The notes under the pieces are model-generated. The model made no database searches. It saw only the letters and a list, made by a program, of their open reading frames with translations, and was not told the DNA's origin. A program made the translations under genes and the position numbers. From Neobacillus sp. WH10 (GTDB lineage Bacteria > Bacillota > Bacilli > Bacillales > Cytobacillaceae), in NCBI RefSeq assembly GCF_030123405.1, contig NZ_CP126110.1:2976001-3040000 (forward strand): 64,000 nt of DNA. Direction: 5' to 3'. Below are positions 8,560 through 16,065 of the stretch, in pieces (position 1 is the first letter of the stretch; each line of letters opens with the position of its first letter).

Positions 8560-9060
8560 ATAAAATGAAGTTCAATTTTCTTTAAAAGTCGGAGCATAGG
8601 GCTCGGAGGCAAAGGTAAAAACCGGAAAGGAGAAACCACGAATTGTACTTGTGCTATGCCTAAATAGGCTAACGCACGTTTTAAGTTAGTGGAAGCTCCT
8701 TTATACGGAAAGATAAAATGTGAAAACCCACGAATATCAGAGTGCTAACCGCAGTTGAGATTTTTGCCTTCGTGCCGTGTGCTTAACTTTTTATATCAAC
8801 ATGAAAGGAGAAATTAATTCATTCTCAGCTTTAAAAAGTATCTCAATCTCCAAAATGCCTGTCAAGGAAAGCACTTGACAGCCATTTTGGAGATTGAAGA
8901 GCAGTCAGTAAGCTGAGAAGGAGATTCCCTAGCCTTGAAAAAGGCTGAACCCCAACTAATAAGGCAAAGAAGCTAAAAAACGCTTCTCTTCTTAAAGTTG
9001 CCCAAAAACCGAAACCAAAACTAATTAGGTAGGGAGCATTGACAGTTTCGTTCATATCAG
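8560..9060 (+). ncRNA. Candidate IS1111 guide (bridge/seek) RNA region, copy 1
   Basis: About 500 nt follow the transposase without a credible ORF, the place where IS1111-group elements encode their guide RNA. Stems visible are GUGC 8651-8654 with GCAC 8674-8677; a long hairpin 8843-8857 with 8883-8897, extended by CTGTCAA/TTGACAG; and an outer TTCTCAGCTT/AAGCTGAGAA pair. The first two stems show compensatory changes in copy 2. Exact RNA ends are not determined. Confidence 0.65.
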
Positions 9061-9083
9061 TACATTTCTTCACAAACTTAGTT

Positions 9084-9182
9084 TTATTACAGGAATGCTT
9101 CCCCGTTTGGTTAATAAAGAATTCAACAAAAAAAGGGGGTTAACCCTTCTTGGATCAACGCACCCGATGGTTGAAGAAGAAA
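9084..9182 (-). repeat. R element 3
   Basis: ATTACAGGAATGCTTCCCCG at the left, a centre AAGGGGGTTAACCCTT that is palindromic, then GGATCAACGCACCCGATGG and GTTGAAGAAG at the right. It lies just downstream of the signal peptidase gene on the minus strand, the position of an attC in a cassette. The segment GGATCA/ACGCACCC shows the uninterrupted form of the joint used by the intron at 4737. Confidence 0.65.
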
Positions 9183-9210
9183 CCAGTCCAACTTTTTGCA
9201 TAGGCAGAAA

Positions 9211-9759
9211 TTAGTTATTTATGATTTTAATTTCTTTTATCGGATAAAAAACAACATTTGTTGTTCCTATTACCTTTTCCATTGGAATCGCACCAATATG
9301 GCGGCTGTCTGTACTATGCCTTCTGTTATCTCCCATTACAAACAAACAACCTTTAGGAACAGTATCACTACCTACTGCGGTATCCTTTAAAGTGAAAGAG
9401 TCCGTTAATGTTCCTTCATTTATTCCTTTCTTATACTTTTCTAAGTAAATTTCGTTATATGCCTTCCCGTTTATATATAAAACATCATTTTTATACTCTA
9501 TTCTGTCACCTGGGAGCCCGATTACACGTTTAATGTAATCCTTGCCATCTGGGGCGTGGAACACAACAATATCAAATCTTTTCGGTTCCCCAATTTTTGT
9601 TACAATCATACGGTCTTCGTCCTGGAGAGTGGGGTTCATTGAAGCACCGTCAACAACAATGGGGGTAAAGAAAAAAGAGCGAATAATAAATACTAAAACA
9701 AGTGCACCCATTATTGATTTAACCCATTCATACGTTTCATTTTTCTTCTTTGTCATCAC
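9211..9759 (-). CDS. Type I signal peptidase
   Basis: 182 residues. One N-terminal membrane helix (about 13-32) is followed by the catalytic-Ser box VDGASMNPTL (Ser near 41) and the Lys box DYIKRVIGLPGDRI (Lys near 78), then GDNRRHSTDSRHIGAI. Length and motifs match Bacillus SipS/T-type enzymes, which cleave secretory signal peptides at the outer face of the membrane. GGGAGG lies upstream of the ATG. It stands alone between R elements 3 and 4, so it looks like cassette cargo rather than the core housekeeping copy. Confidence 0.9.
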   Translation of the reverse strand: MMTKKKNETYEWVKSIMGALVLVFIIRSFFFTPIVVDGASMNPTLQDEDRMIVTKIGEPKRFDIVVFHAPDGKDYIKRVIGLPGDRIEYKNDVLYINGKAYNEIYLEKYKKGINEGTLTDSFTLKDTAVGSDTVPKGCLFVMGDNRRHSTDSRHIGAIPMEKVIGTTNVVFYPIKEIKIINN

Positions 9760-9830
9760 TCAACCTCCCTTATTATTCGTCTGAAATTATACCCTTATTT
9801 TACCATATGCGTTTAAATATTTATTATTTT

Positions 9831-9900
9831 TCTTCAGCTATTCTGCCAGTTAGTCGATTAAGAAAATAGACCGCCGCAGCGACCTTATTTAACATCACTT
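9831..9900 (-). repeat. R element 4, left part and centre
   Basis: TCTTCAGCTATTCTGCCAG, TTAGTCGATTAAGAAAATAG and centre GACCGCCGCAGCGACC. The expected right end is replaced by coding sequence of a truncated acetyltransferase whose last codons and stop lie inside the element. Confidence 0.65.
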
Positions 9901-10283
9901 CTACCTAACCCTTTCTTAATATATGTAGGAATAATTGCAAGTCTATGTAAGTAAAGTGTTTTTGAGGTAATGTCCTCTCCCCAAATATGCCTGTCCCATT
10001 CACTTTGTTTAGATAAAAGTGTAAATGTAGCCACAGTATCGTTATCTTTCAAAACAATATACGTTTCTTGATTGGTTATGGCTTGTTCAATCTCCTCATC
10101 GTCACCTCCATCTAACAGAAACCTCCATTGGTTTATTTCATTATCTTTCATCCATAGAGCTATCCGTTTTAACATTTTAATAACTTTACTACTATCGTCA
10201 TTCGTAGCAATTTTTATATTGAACCCTCTAAGACCTTCAATGTATACCAAATTCATTTGCCCTATAGTTGAAGATTGCAGCAC
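9885..10283 (-). CDS. GNAT-like acetyltransferase, C-terminally truncated
   Basis: 132 residues as an open frame. IKIATNDDSSKVIKMLKRIALWM and YIVLKDNDTVATFTL match the N-terminal half of GNAT acetyltransferases, and LYLHRLAIIPTYIKKGLGR is the start of the acetyl-CoA binding motif A (normally followed by GxG/A and a further 60 residues). The frame then enters R element 4 and stops. The start is uncertain; the real one may lie near 10225. Probably inactive. Confidence 0.6.
   Translation of the reverse strand: MLQSSTIGQMNLVYIEGLRGFNIKIATNDDSSKVIKMLKRIALWMKDNEINQWRFLLDGGDDEEIEQAITNQETYIVLKDNDTVATFTLLSKQSEWDRHIWGEDITSKTLYLHRLAIIPTYIKKGLGRSDVK
10256..10280 (-). repeat. R-element half near the recombinase (candidate attI-side site)
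   Basis: GCCCTATAGTTGAAGATTGC matches the right-hand motif CCCGTTAGTTGAAGAAG. It lies 70 bp from the start of the divergent tyrosine recombinase, where an integron would have its primary attachment site. Confidence 0.4.
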
Positions 10284-10349
10284 CGTATCAAATTCAATAA
10301 TTAGGTCAATAATTCCTCTAAAAATAGAATTTTTAGGGAGAGATGTATT

Positions 10350-11189
10350 TTGCTATTATCAAAAGCCTGGGAAATTTATGAATCTGATAAACGAATTGAA
10401 GGGTTCTCCCAACAGACTTTAAAGGCCTATAAACTTCAAGCGTTGTTGGTAATACGGTATTTTGAGGATGTAAAACTCGAAACCATTACTACTAACAAAT
10501 TAAAACAGTATTTGGCAAAGTCAAGTGAAAATCTAATGCCATCCAGCTTAGCCCACCGTATACGTTTTATAAAATCACTTTTCCGTTGGTCACAGGAGGA
10601 AGGTCATATTTTAAAGAATCGGGCTGCTAAATTAAAAGAACCTAAAGTAGGAAAACGAATACCAAAATTTTTAACGGAAAGAGAAATCGAGCACTTAAGG
10701 GAAGCCTGTAACACTCCTATGGAAAAGGCATTATTCGAATTTATGTTTTCAACAGGTTGTAGAATAGGTGAAATTGTTTCGTTAGACAAGAACAGGATCA
10801 ATTGGTCAAACCGATCAGCGATAGTTCTAGGTAAAGGTGATAAAGAAAGAGAAGTATATTTTAATATTCGTTGTGATATTTGGCTTAAATGGTACTTTGA
10901 TAATCGACAGGATAATGATCCGGCCATTTTTGTTACAGAACGTAAGCCACATAGAATGAGCATTGCTCACATGAGATACATTGTTAAGCGCATTTCTGAT
11001 AGGGCACAGATTAATAAAGTAATTCATCCACACCAACTAAGACATAGCTATGCAACACATTTGTTGAATAATGGAGCACCTCTTGATGTTATCCAAAGTC
11101 TACTTGGTCACCAGAAGAGCGAAACTACAAAAATTTATGCCCAATTAAGTGGTAGCCTTAGACAAGAATTGTATAGAAAATATTTTTAA
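10350..11189 (+). CDS. Tyrosine recombinase (XerC/D-like)
   Basis: 279 residues from a TTG after AGGGAGAG. The N-terminal SAM-like core-binding domain (about 1-95) is followed by the catalytic domain: TGCRIGEI (Arg I), GKGDKER (Lys), HPHQLRHSYATH (His-x-x-Arg), LLGHQKSETTKIYAQL (His/Tyr nucleophile). The extra helix typical of integron IntI between boxes II and III is not evident, so IntI identity is not supported by motif. It is transcribed away from the minus-strand cassette-like genes on its left. The role could be excision/integration of those units or an unrelated element. Confidence 0.9.
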   Translation: MLLSKAWEIYESDKRIEGFSQQTLKAYKLQALLVIRYFEDVKLETITTNKLKQYLAKSSENLMPSSLAHRIRFIKSLFRWSQEEGHILKNRAAKLKEPKVGKRIPKFLTEREIEHLREACNTPMEKALFEFMFSTGCRIGEIVSLDKNRINWSNRSAIVLGKGDKEREVYFNIRCDIWLKWYFDNRQDNDPAIFVTERKPHRMSIAHMRYIVKRISDRAQINKVIHPHQLRHSYATHLLNNGAPLDVIQSLLGHQKSETTKIYAQLSGSLRQELYRKYF

Positions 11190-11211
11190 CCTATGGCCCA
11201 AATATGTATAG

Positions 11212-11238
11212 AAGCAACACTTCTAAAGAGTGTTGCTT
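11212..11238 (+). terminator. Terminator after the tyrosine recombinase
   Basis: AAGCAACAC/GTGTTGCTT hairpin followed by TGTTT, 25 bp after the stop codon. Confidence 0.75.
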
Positions 11239-11285
11239 TGTTTAACACTTATCTAGAAAATAGCCATCAAAATGGTAGTCGGGTG

Positions 11286-11354
11286 TTAAACTCAAGCTAC
11301 CCGTTAGCCATCCATGCAGCGCAAAATCAGCGCTGCACCACAGAGAATGAAAAT
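11286..11354. repeat. R-element end plus attached hairpin block, copy 2
   Basis: TTAAACTCAAGCTACCCGTTAG is followed by the block also seen at 3711-3768. Hairpin TGCAGCGC (11315-11322) / GCGCTGCA (11330-11337) replaces TGAAGCGC/GCGCTTCA, a compensated base-pair change, and CACCACAGAGAATGAAAAT follows. The stretch 11355-11580 shows nothing else recognisable. Confidence 0.6.
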
Positions 11355-11580
11355 AGATAGGAAGTGTCAATACTGATACTGACTTTGATCCAGTCGACCC
11401 TAATCTATAGACTTATTAATTTACGCTCTCCTCTTTTTTTTTACGTTTGAGCAGGGTCTTATTTAGTATTGTCATTTTTCTACTGTTGAAGCAACTTATT
11501 TTCATGGTAGTTAAATAAATATTTTCTTATTTTGTATTTGTTACTGAATATCACCTGTACTATGTCGGTTTCCCTTATTG

Positions 11581-11919
11581 TTAATTATTGCGGTTTTTTT
11601 CTCCCCATTCACATAACTGTTCCAAAACAGGTAATAGAGTTTCTGCTTTTTGTGTGAGACTGTACTCAACTTTAGGTGGAATTTGGGGATACTCTTTCCG
11701 TCTAACCATCCCATCTGCTTCCAATTCTTTAAGTTGATAACTTAATGTTTTAAAGGTAATAGCTCCTATTTTTCTTTTCATATCATTAAACCTAACAGGT
11801 TGATTTTCTGCCAGGAGGTAAAGAATAAGCATTTTCCATTTACCACCAACTACTGACAATGTATAACCAAAAGGTGTCTCTTGGATATTACCCTTATCTT
11901 TATAATCAGCCATACTCAT
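11581..11919 (-). CDS. HxlR family transcriptional regulator
   Basis: 112 residues from the ATG at 11917-11919, which has AGAAAGGA upstream. An in-frame start at 11985 has no such site. The winged-helix domain matches HxlR (DUF24): TPFGYTLSVVGGKWKMLILYLL, RFNDMKRKIGAITFKTLSYQLKELEADGMVRRKEYPQIPPKVEYSLT. There is no Cys in the helix-1 region, so it is not an obvious thiol sensor. It is divergent from ridA-like 12025, its probable target. Confidence 0.9.
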   Translation of the reverse strand: MSMADYKDKGNIQETPFGYTLSVVGGKWKMLILYLLAENQPVRFNDMKRKIGAITFKTLSYQLKELEADGMVRRKEYPQIPPKVEYSLTQKAETLLPVLEQLCEWGEKNRNN

Positions 11920-12024
11920 ATTGACACTATCCTTTCTGGTAGTAACTTTCAAAAAAGTGCGTACTATTTTTTTCTTTAAGTTCATTTTATACTTACCTTA
12001 CTTTGAAATAAAGGAGAGAAAAAA

Positions 12025-12408
12025 ATGACTAATGTTAAAACCTACAATCACGATCTTTGGGATCACGGTATTACCCAAGGTTACAGCGTCAACGGCACGA
12101 TCTATATTTCAGGGCAGTTTTCCCATGATAAGAAGGGCTTGTTCGTTGGTGAGGGAGATATCAAAGCACAGACCCAACAAACGCTTGAAAATCTAGATCA
12201 CGTACTTGATGGATTTGGTGTCACAAAGGCCAACCTTGCTTATGTTGAAATCTTTCTAACAAATCCGCAAGAGCACTCCGAGACAGTCATCGGTCTGTTC
12301 AAGGAATACGTAGAAAAACATCGACCGGCGGGCAGCCTCATCGGAGTGAATTACTTGGCATTCTCAGATCAACTGATTGAAGTCTCGGCTATCGCACACA
12401 CCGATTAA
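12025..12408 (+). CDS. RidA family protein
   Basis: 127 residues. The fold is shown by NGTIYISGQFSHDKKG, the trimer core QTQQTLENLDHVLDGFGVT and the C-terminal strand LIEVSAIAH. RidA proteins hydrolyse reactive enamine/imine intermediates; this divergent member lacks the exact C-terminal IE.E.IA consensus but keeps IEVSAIA. GGAGAG lies upstream of the ATG. It is divergent from the HxlR regulator. Its codon use is more GC-rich than its neighbours, which may indicate transfer. Confidence 0.85.
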   Translation: MTNVKTYNHDLWDHGITQGYSVNGTIYISGQFSHDKKGLFVGEGDIKAQTQQTLENLDHVLDGFGVTKANLAYVEIFLTNPQEHSETVIGLFKEYVEKHRPAGSLIGVNYLAFSDQLIEVSAIAHTD

Positions 12409-12578
12409 GTAAACTAAATTGTAAAATAAAGTAATTCTGTCAAGATTATTTCTTTAAGTGATTATTGAGTAATCAGGAAAAAACTAAAAAGGAGAATTAA
12501 CTTGATTGAATTGAAACTCTAATAGTGGAAAGTGGACCTATTCACGTTGTCTATTATTGTTTTTTAATATATCTATAT

Positions 12579-12616
12579 AGAAATGGAAACCTCCTTCATT
12601 GAAGGTTTCTATTTCT
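12579..12616. terminator. Bidirectional-type terminator hairpin
   Basis: AGAAAT.GAAACCT paired with AGGTTTC.ATTTCT. It follows a remnant: AAAAGGAG and a TTG frame of only six codons (12502-12522), probably the stub of a deleted gene. The rest of 12409-13014 holds R element 6 and no gene. Confidence 0.65.
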
Positions 12617-12654
12617 AAACAAATCAATCTGTTACCATTAAATTCCCCATTGCT

Positions 12655-12750
12655 TTTTTCACTAAACTGCCAGCTAGTTTAAGTGAAAACTTTCACAATG
12701 TATTATTTTTATGCACAAAATAAGAATAACCCCGTAGCGGACCTTTAGAG
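12655..12750 (-). repeat. R element 6 (degenerate)
   Basis: TTCACTAAACTGCCAGCTAG, then TTTAAGTGAAAACTTTCAC, then CCCCGTAGCGGACC. The TTTAAGT...TTCAC segment is the same as the IS1111 target in other copies but is unoccupied here. Confidence 0.55.
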
Positions 12751-13014
12751 GATATCAATAAAGAAGTCTTTGGTCCTATAATGCTATCTAAAACAACACC
12801 CGTTTTAAACATTTTTTTACAAATATACCTAAATCATAGGCACCCTCATTTCTCAAACAATAAGCTATAACAAAGAAAAAATGTTGCAATATCGAAATAA
12901 TTAAACTGTTACCATCTTTTAAAAACACATTGACTTATGTTTTTTTAAAGGTATTAAGAAGTTTTGTGTCACTCCTCATCTCCGTATCCTTGTAATTTTC
13001 ATTCTTTAATTTGT

Positions 13015-13062
13015 AAAAAAGGTGTGGAGAAAAATTTATTACATTTTCTCCACACCTTTTTT
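13015..13062. terminator. Strong terminator after the histidine kinase
   Basis: AAAAAAGGTGTGGAGAAAA paired with TTTTCTCCACACCTTTTTT. This 19-bp stem lies 3 bp from the kinase stop codon. Confidence 0.9.
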
Positions 13063-13065
13063 AGT

Positions 13066-14439
13066 TTAATAAAATGGAAGTTTGATAGTGAAAATGGTAC
13101 CTATATTCGTTTCACTTTCTACAGTAATAAAACCACCATGTGCTTCCACGAACCCTTTGGCGATAGATAGTCCGAGACCTGTTCCGCTTTCATCACGAGT
13201 TCTTGACGTATCTCTTTTATAAAATCGGTCAAAAATATGCGGAAGCACATCTTCCGGTATTCCTTGGCCGGTGTCTGCTACTTGAATTATGAATGAGTTT
13301 GCCCGTGGTTGAGCAGAAATCTCCACCATACCCAGTGGTGGTGTATGCCTTAATGCATTGCCAACCAGATTTACAATAACCTGTGTCATTCTATCAGCAT
13401 CAATTTGCAAAAAATATTCTGTTGGAATTTTATCGTACCGGAGTACAATTTCCTTTTCATCTGCCAGCCACTGTAAATGATTGCAAATTCGGTCAATAAG
13501 CAGGCGAATATCAACAGGCTGTATATTTAATGGGAGCTTGCCAGCTTCAGCAAGACTTAATTGCTGTAAATCTCTGACTAAGCGGTTTAACCGATAAACT
13601 TCATCCGTAAGTTCAAGAATGATTTCCTCTGAAGGATTTATCACCCCTTCTTGAATTGATTCCAGCTTTCCTTGAAGAATTGATAAAGGTGTTCGCAGCT
13701 CATGTGCAATATCCGCGACAAGTGTCCTTCTAATTTCTTCATTGTGTTCCAGTTTCCGTGCCATGTCATTAAACGCTTCTCCTAGGTCATAAAATTCACC
13801 GGTTGCTGAAATCCTGATTTCCTTTGCTTTTTCCCCACTGGCAATCTGTTTAATCCCAGTCATTAAGACCTTTAATGGCTTGGATATTTTTCCTGCTATG
13901 AAAAGGCTAAATATGGCTGCTGTTAATGCTCCTATCAATCCGCTGATTAGGATGGTAGTATTGGATGATTTAATAAACTCTATTTCAAGGTCTTGAAGTT
14001 TATGTTGATAAAGAACGAGAGTCCCTTTTTTCTCGCCATTTACAATTAGATCCACTTTTTTCCCCGAAAGATCCTTTCCAGAGGATCCAATTCTTGTTTC
14101 TGCTGTGTCAGCAATGACGATCCCATTTAAATCGACTAGAAGTATATCATCACTTGACATGGACATATTCATTCCCATCCCGTGCATCATCATGCCATGT
14201 CCATTTCCGTTTGAGGAATCAGAACTAAAAAATAGCTGCTGTACATTTTTCCATGTACCTGTTTCTTCATAATATTGTTCCAGCATTAGTTCCATTCGCA
14301 GCATAGAATTGTAGGTGTGTTGGTCTAAATAGTCCTCGAAAGTAGCCCGTATCCTCGACTGCAAAAAGACGAATTGGCTTATTCCCATTAACAAAACAAT
14401 TATGATGAATGCGATGATTAGCTTCATTTGAAGTTTCAT
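13066..14439 (-). CDS. Sensor histidine kinase with Met/His-rich extracellular loop
   Basis: 457 residues. TM1 is about 8-28 and TM2 about 160-180. The extracellular segment contains NGNGHGMMMHGMGMNMSM (about 78-95), a likely soft-metal ligand cluster. HAMP (about 180-235) is followed by the H-box DIAHELRTPLS (His near 245), N-box NLVGNALRHT, G1 DTGQGIP and G2 GTGLGLS. The start overlaps the response regulator by 4 nt, so the two are one operon. It probably senses copper, silver or another soft metal; this is inference from the loop and from the neighbouring secreted protein with the same motif. Confidence 0.92.
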   Translation of the reverse strand: MKLQMKLIIAFIIIVLLMGISQFVFLQSRIRATFEDYLDQHTYNSMLRMELMLEQYYEETGTWKNVQQLFFSSDSSNGNGHGMMMHGMGMNMSMSSDDILLVDLNGIVIADTAETRIGSSGKDLSGKKVDLIVNGEKKGTLVLYQHKLQDLEIEFIKSSNTTILISGLIGALTAAIFSLFIAGKISKPLKVLMTGIKQIASGEKAKEIRISATGEFYDLGEAFNDMARKLEHNEEIRRTLVADIAHELRTPLSILQGKLESIQEGVINPSEEIILELTDEVYRLNRLVRDLQQLSLAEAGKLPLNIQPVDIRLLIDRICNHLQWLADEKEIVLRYDKIPTEYFLQIDADRMTQVIVNLVGNALRHTPPLGMVEISAQPRANSFIIQVADTGQGIPEDVLPHIFDRFYKRDTSRTRDESGTGLGLSIAKGFVEAHGGFITVESETNIGTIFTIKLPFY

Positions 14440-15131
14440 TTCTTTTCACCAAACCGATAGCCGATTCCGTACACGGTATGAATGTACTTCGGATGAGCAG
14501 GGTCTTTTTCAACTTTTTTTCTTAAATTGCTGACATGGGTATCGATCGAACGTTCATAATGAACAAATGCCTCCCCCATCACACTGTCCATCAATTGGAG
14601 ACGGCTATATACACGGCCCGGTTTTCTCGCAAGTGTCACCAGGATTTTATATTCAGTTGGGGTTAAATTCAAAAATTCCCCTTTTACCTTTACTTCATAT
14701 GTTGTTAAATTGATTTCAATCTCGTCTCTTACTAGAACTTCATCTGCTTCCATATTATCATCAGTTGAACTCCTTCTTAAAACAGCCCGTATTCTCGCGG
14801 CAAGCTCACGAATACTAAACGGTTTGGTAATATAATCATCAGCACCCATTTCAAGACCTAATAATTTATCTATTTCTTCAGATTTTGCTGTTAACATAAT
14901 CACAGGTAATTTTTTATGCTTCAATCGGATATCCCGCAGTGTTTGAAGGCCATCCTTTTGCGGCATCATGACATCTAACAGCATAAGGTCTACTTCATGG
15001 TTTTCGACTAATTGTACCGCTGCTGTCCCATCTTCTGCCTCTAAGGTTTCGAAACCTTCACTTTGTAAATAAGTTTTGACCATATCCCGTATTTTCACTT
15101 CATCGTCAACTACAGCAATGATCTTACTCAC
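14436..15131 (-). CDS. OmpR/PhoB family response regulator
   Basis: 231 residues. The receiver domain has DDE near residues 9-11, phospho-acceptor Asp in LLDVMMPQKDG (about 53), Thr in MLTAKSE and Lys in ITKPFS. The C-terminal winged helix has LNLTPTEYKILVTLARKPGRVYSR and SIDTHVSNLRKKVEKDP. GGAGGGG precedes the ATG. It is the first gene of the operon with the kinase. The 162 bp to the next gene upstream contain the likely promoter (TATACT near 15165). Confidence 0.95.
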   Translation of the reverse strand: MSKIIAVVDDEVKIRDMVKTYLQSEGFETLEAEDGTAAVQLVENHEVDLMLLDVMMPQKDGLQTLRDIRLKHKKLPVIMLTAKSEEIDKLLGLEMGADDYITKPFSIRELAARIRAVLRRSSTDDNMEADEVLVRDEIEINLTTYEVKVKGEFLNLTPTEYKILVTLARKPGRVYSRLQLMDSVMGEAFVHYERSIDTHVSNLRKKVEKDPAHPKYIHTVYGIGYRFGEKK

Positions 15132-15248
15132 AATTCTCCCCTCCTTCTCTCATTTTATTTTCTATTATACTTGGAAAATATCCGGTCTCAGAGCTTAAAA
15201 TATGACTACTTGGTTAATATCCTGTTAGAAGGTTCTTGACTTGAAAAA

Positions 15249-15273
15249 AACTCTGAAGCAATGCCTCAGAGTT
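15249..15273 (-). terminator. Terminator after the Met/His-rich secreted protein
   Basis: AACTCTGA/TCAGAGTT hairpin with a T-rich tract on the minus strand, 20 bp after the gene at 15294. Confidence 0.75.
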
Positions 15274-15293
15274 ACGAAAAGTTTATGAATAAA

Positions 15294-15893
15294 TTAAAGA
15301 TTTGTACCATTCCCGGTTTGGAATTGTTGATTATCATGGTTACTGCCGCATCTGCCGCCTTGCCCCATACCCATTCCATGACCATGCATTAGGCCAGTAT
15401 CTTTCCGTTCGATTGCTTGTTCCATCATATATTCCATGTTATTTAACATGTTATCCATTTGTTCTTGTGTAAGCTTTCCTTCTTTTACAAGCTTTTCGAG
15501 TTCAGTCTTTCTTGACTCTGTCACTACCTTAACAATATCTTTAACATTGACACCTTTTTCTTCAGCCAAGTCAGTAATCGATTTACCTTCCTTACGTGCT
15601 GCTAGATAGTCGTCTACTGACATACCGAGTACATCAGCTACTGACTCTTTCATTAAACCCATCATACCCATACCCGATCTATTACCCATAGGTTCTCCAG
15701 TCATCGGGCAGGTAAAATCAGCTTGTTCCTGTTGAAGATCATCCTTCTTATCGGCAGTTTGAACAACCGTCAAATTGCTGCTGACTGCTTGCTCATTTAC
15801 ATTTGCAGACGGCTTACCAATTGGAGAAAACATAGCTCCCAAAGAAAAAACTCCTACAAAAGCACCAGCAGTCAATAAATAACTCCATTTCAT
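15294..15893 (-). CDS. Secreted Met/His/Cys-rich protein (DUF2680-like)
   Basis: 199 residues from the ATG at 15891-15893, where GAAAGGTG is better spaced than for the upstream GTG. A signal or anchor helix lies at about 2-22. A CPMTG segment (about 64-68) is followed by RSGMGMMG, a helical middle with two VKDIVKVV/LVKEGKLTQEQMDNML-type helices as in DUF2680/YckD proteins, and a tail MHGHGMGMGQGGRCGSNH. The HGMGM motif also occurs in the adjacent kinase sensor loop, which suggests a shared metal ligand. Probably a cell-surface metal-binding protein. Confidence 0.7.
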   Translation of the reverse strand: MKWSYLLTAGAFVGVFSLGAMFSPIGKPSANVNEQAVSSNLTVVQTADKKDDLQQEQADFTCPMTGEPMGNRSGMGMMGLMKESVADVLGMSVDDYLAARKEGKSITDLAEEKGVNVKDIVKVVTESRKTELEKLVKEGKLTQEQMDNMLNNMEYMMEQAIERKDTGLMHGHGMGMGQGGRCGSNHDNQQFQTGNGTNL

Positions 15894-16065
15894 TAAAACC
15901 AACACCTTTCAAAATTTATGTAAATCAATTCTCAATTTCATCATACTGAACAACTTTCCAGAATCTTTAAAGGAAATATTAAGAAAATGTCAAGATTTCT
16001 CCTTTTAAGTAAAAAACCGCAATTATCCATTGCGATTTAATCTAACAGCGGTACAATACAAAATA

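Larger units (their letters stand above)
7321..9060 (+). mobile_element. IS110 family, IS1111-type insertion sequence, copy 1
   Basis: 1740 bp with sub-terminal inverted repeats ATGAACGAAACT (7325-7336, and inverted near 9044-9055), the hallmark of the IS1111 group rather than classical IS110. The left joint is TTTAAG/TTATC and the right joint ATCAG/TACATTT. A 1740-bp copy with the same joints is at 27662-29401. The transposase is followed by a long structured noncoding segment. Confidence 0.88.

Noticed and set aside
8843..9073. 76-residue minus-strand frame at the IS right end
   Set aside because: It covers the covarying hairpins and the inverted repeat; the structural signal explains the sequence.
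10350..11189. Calling the tyrosine recombinase an integron integrase (IntI)
   Set aside because: The length of 279 residues and the absence of a visible extra segment between the catalytic boxes do not support it; only the geometry does.
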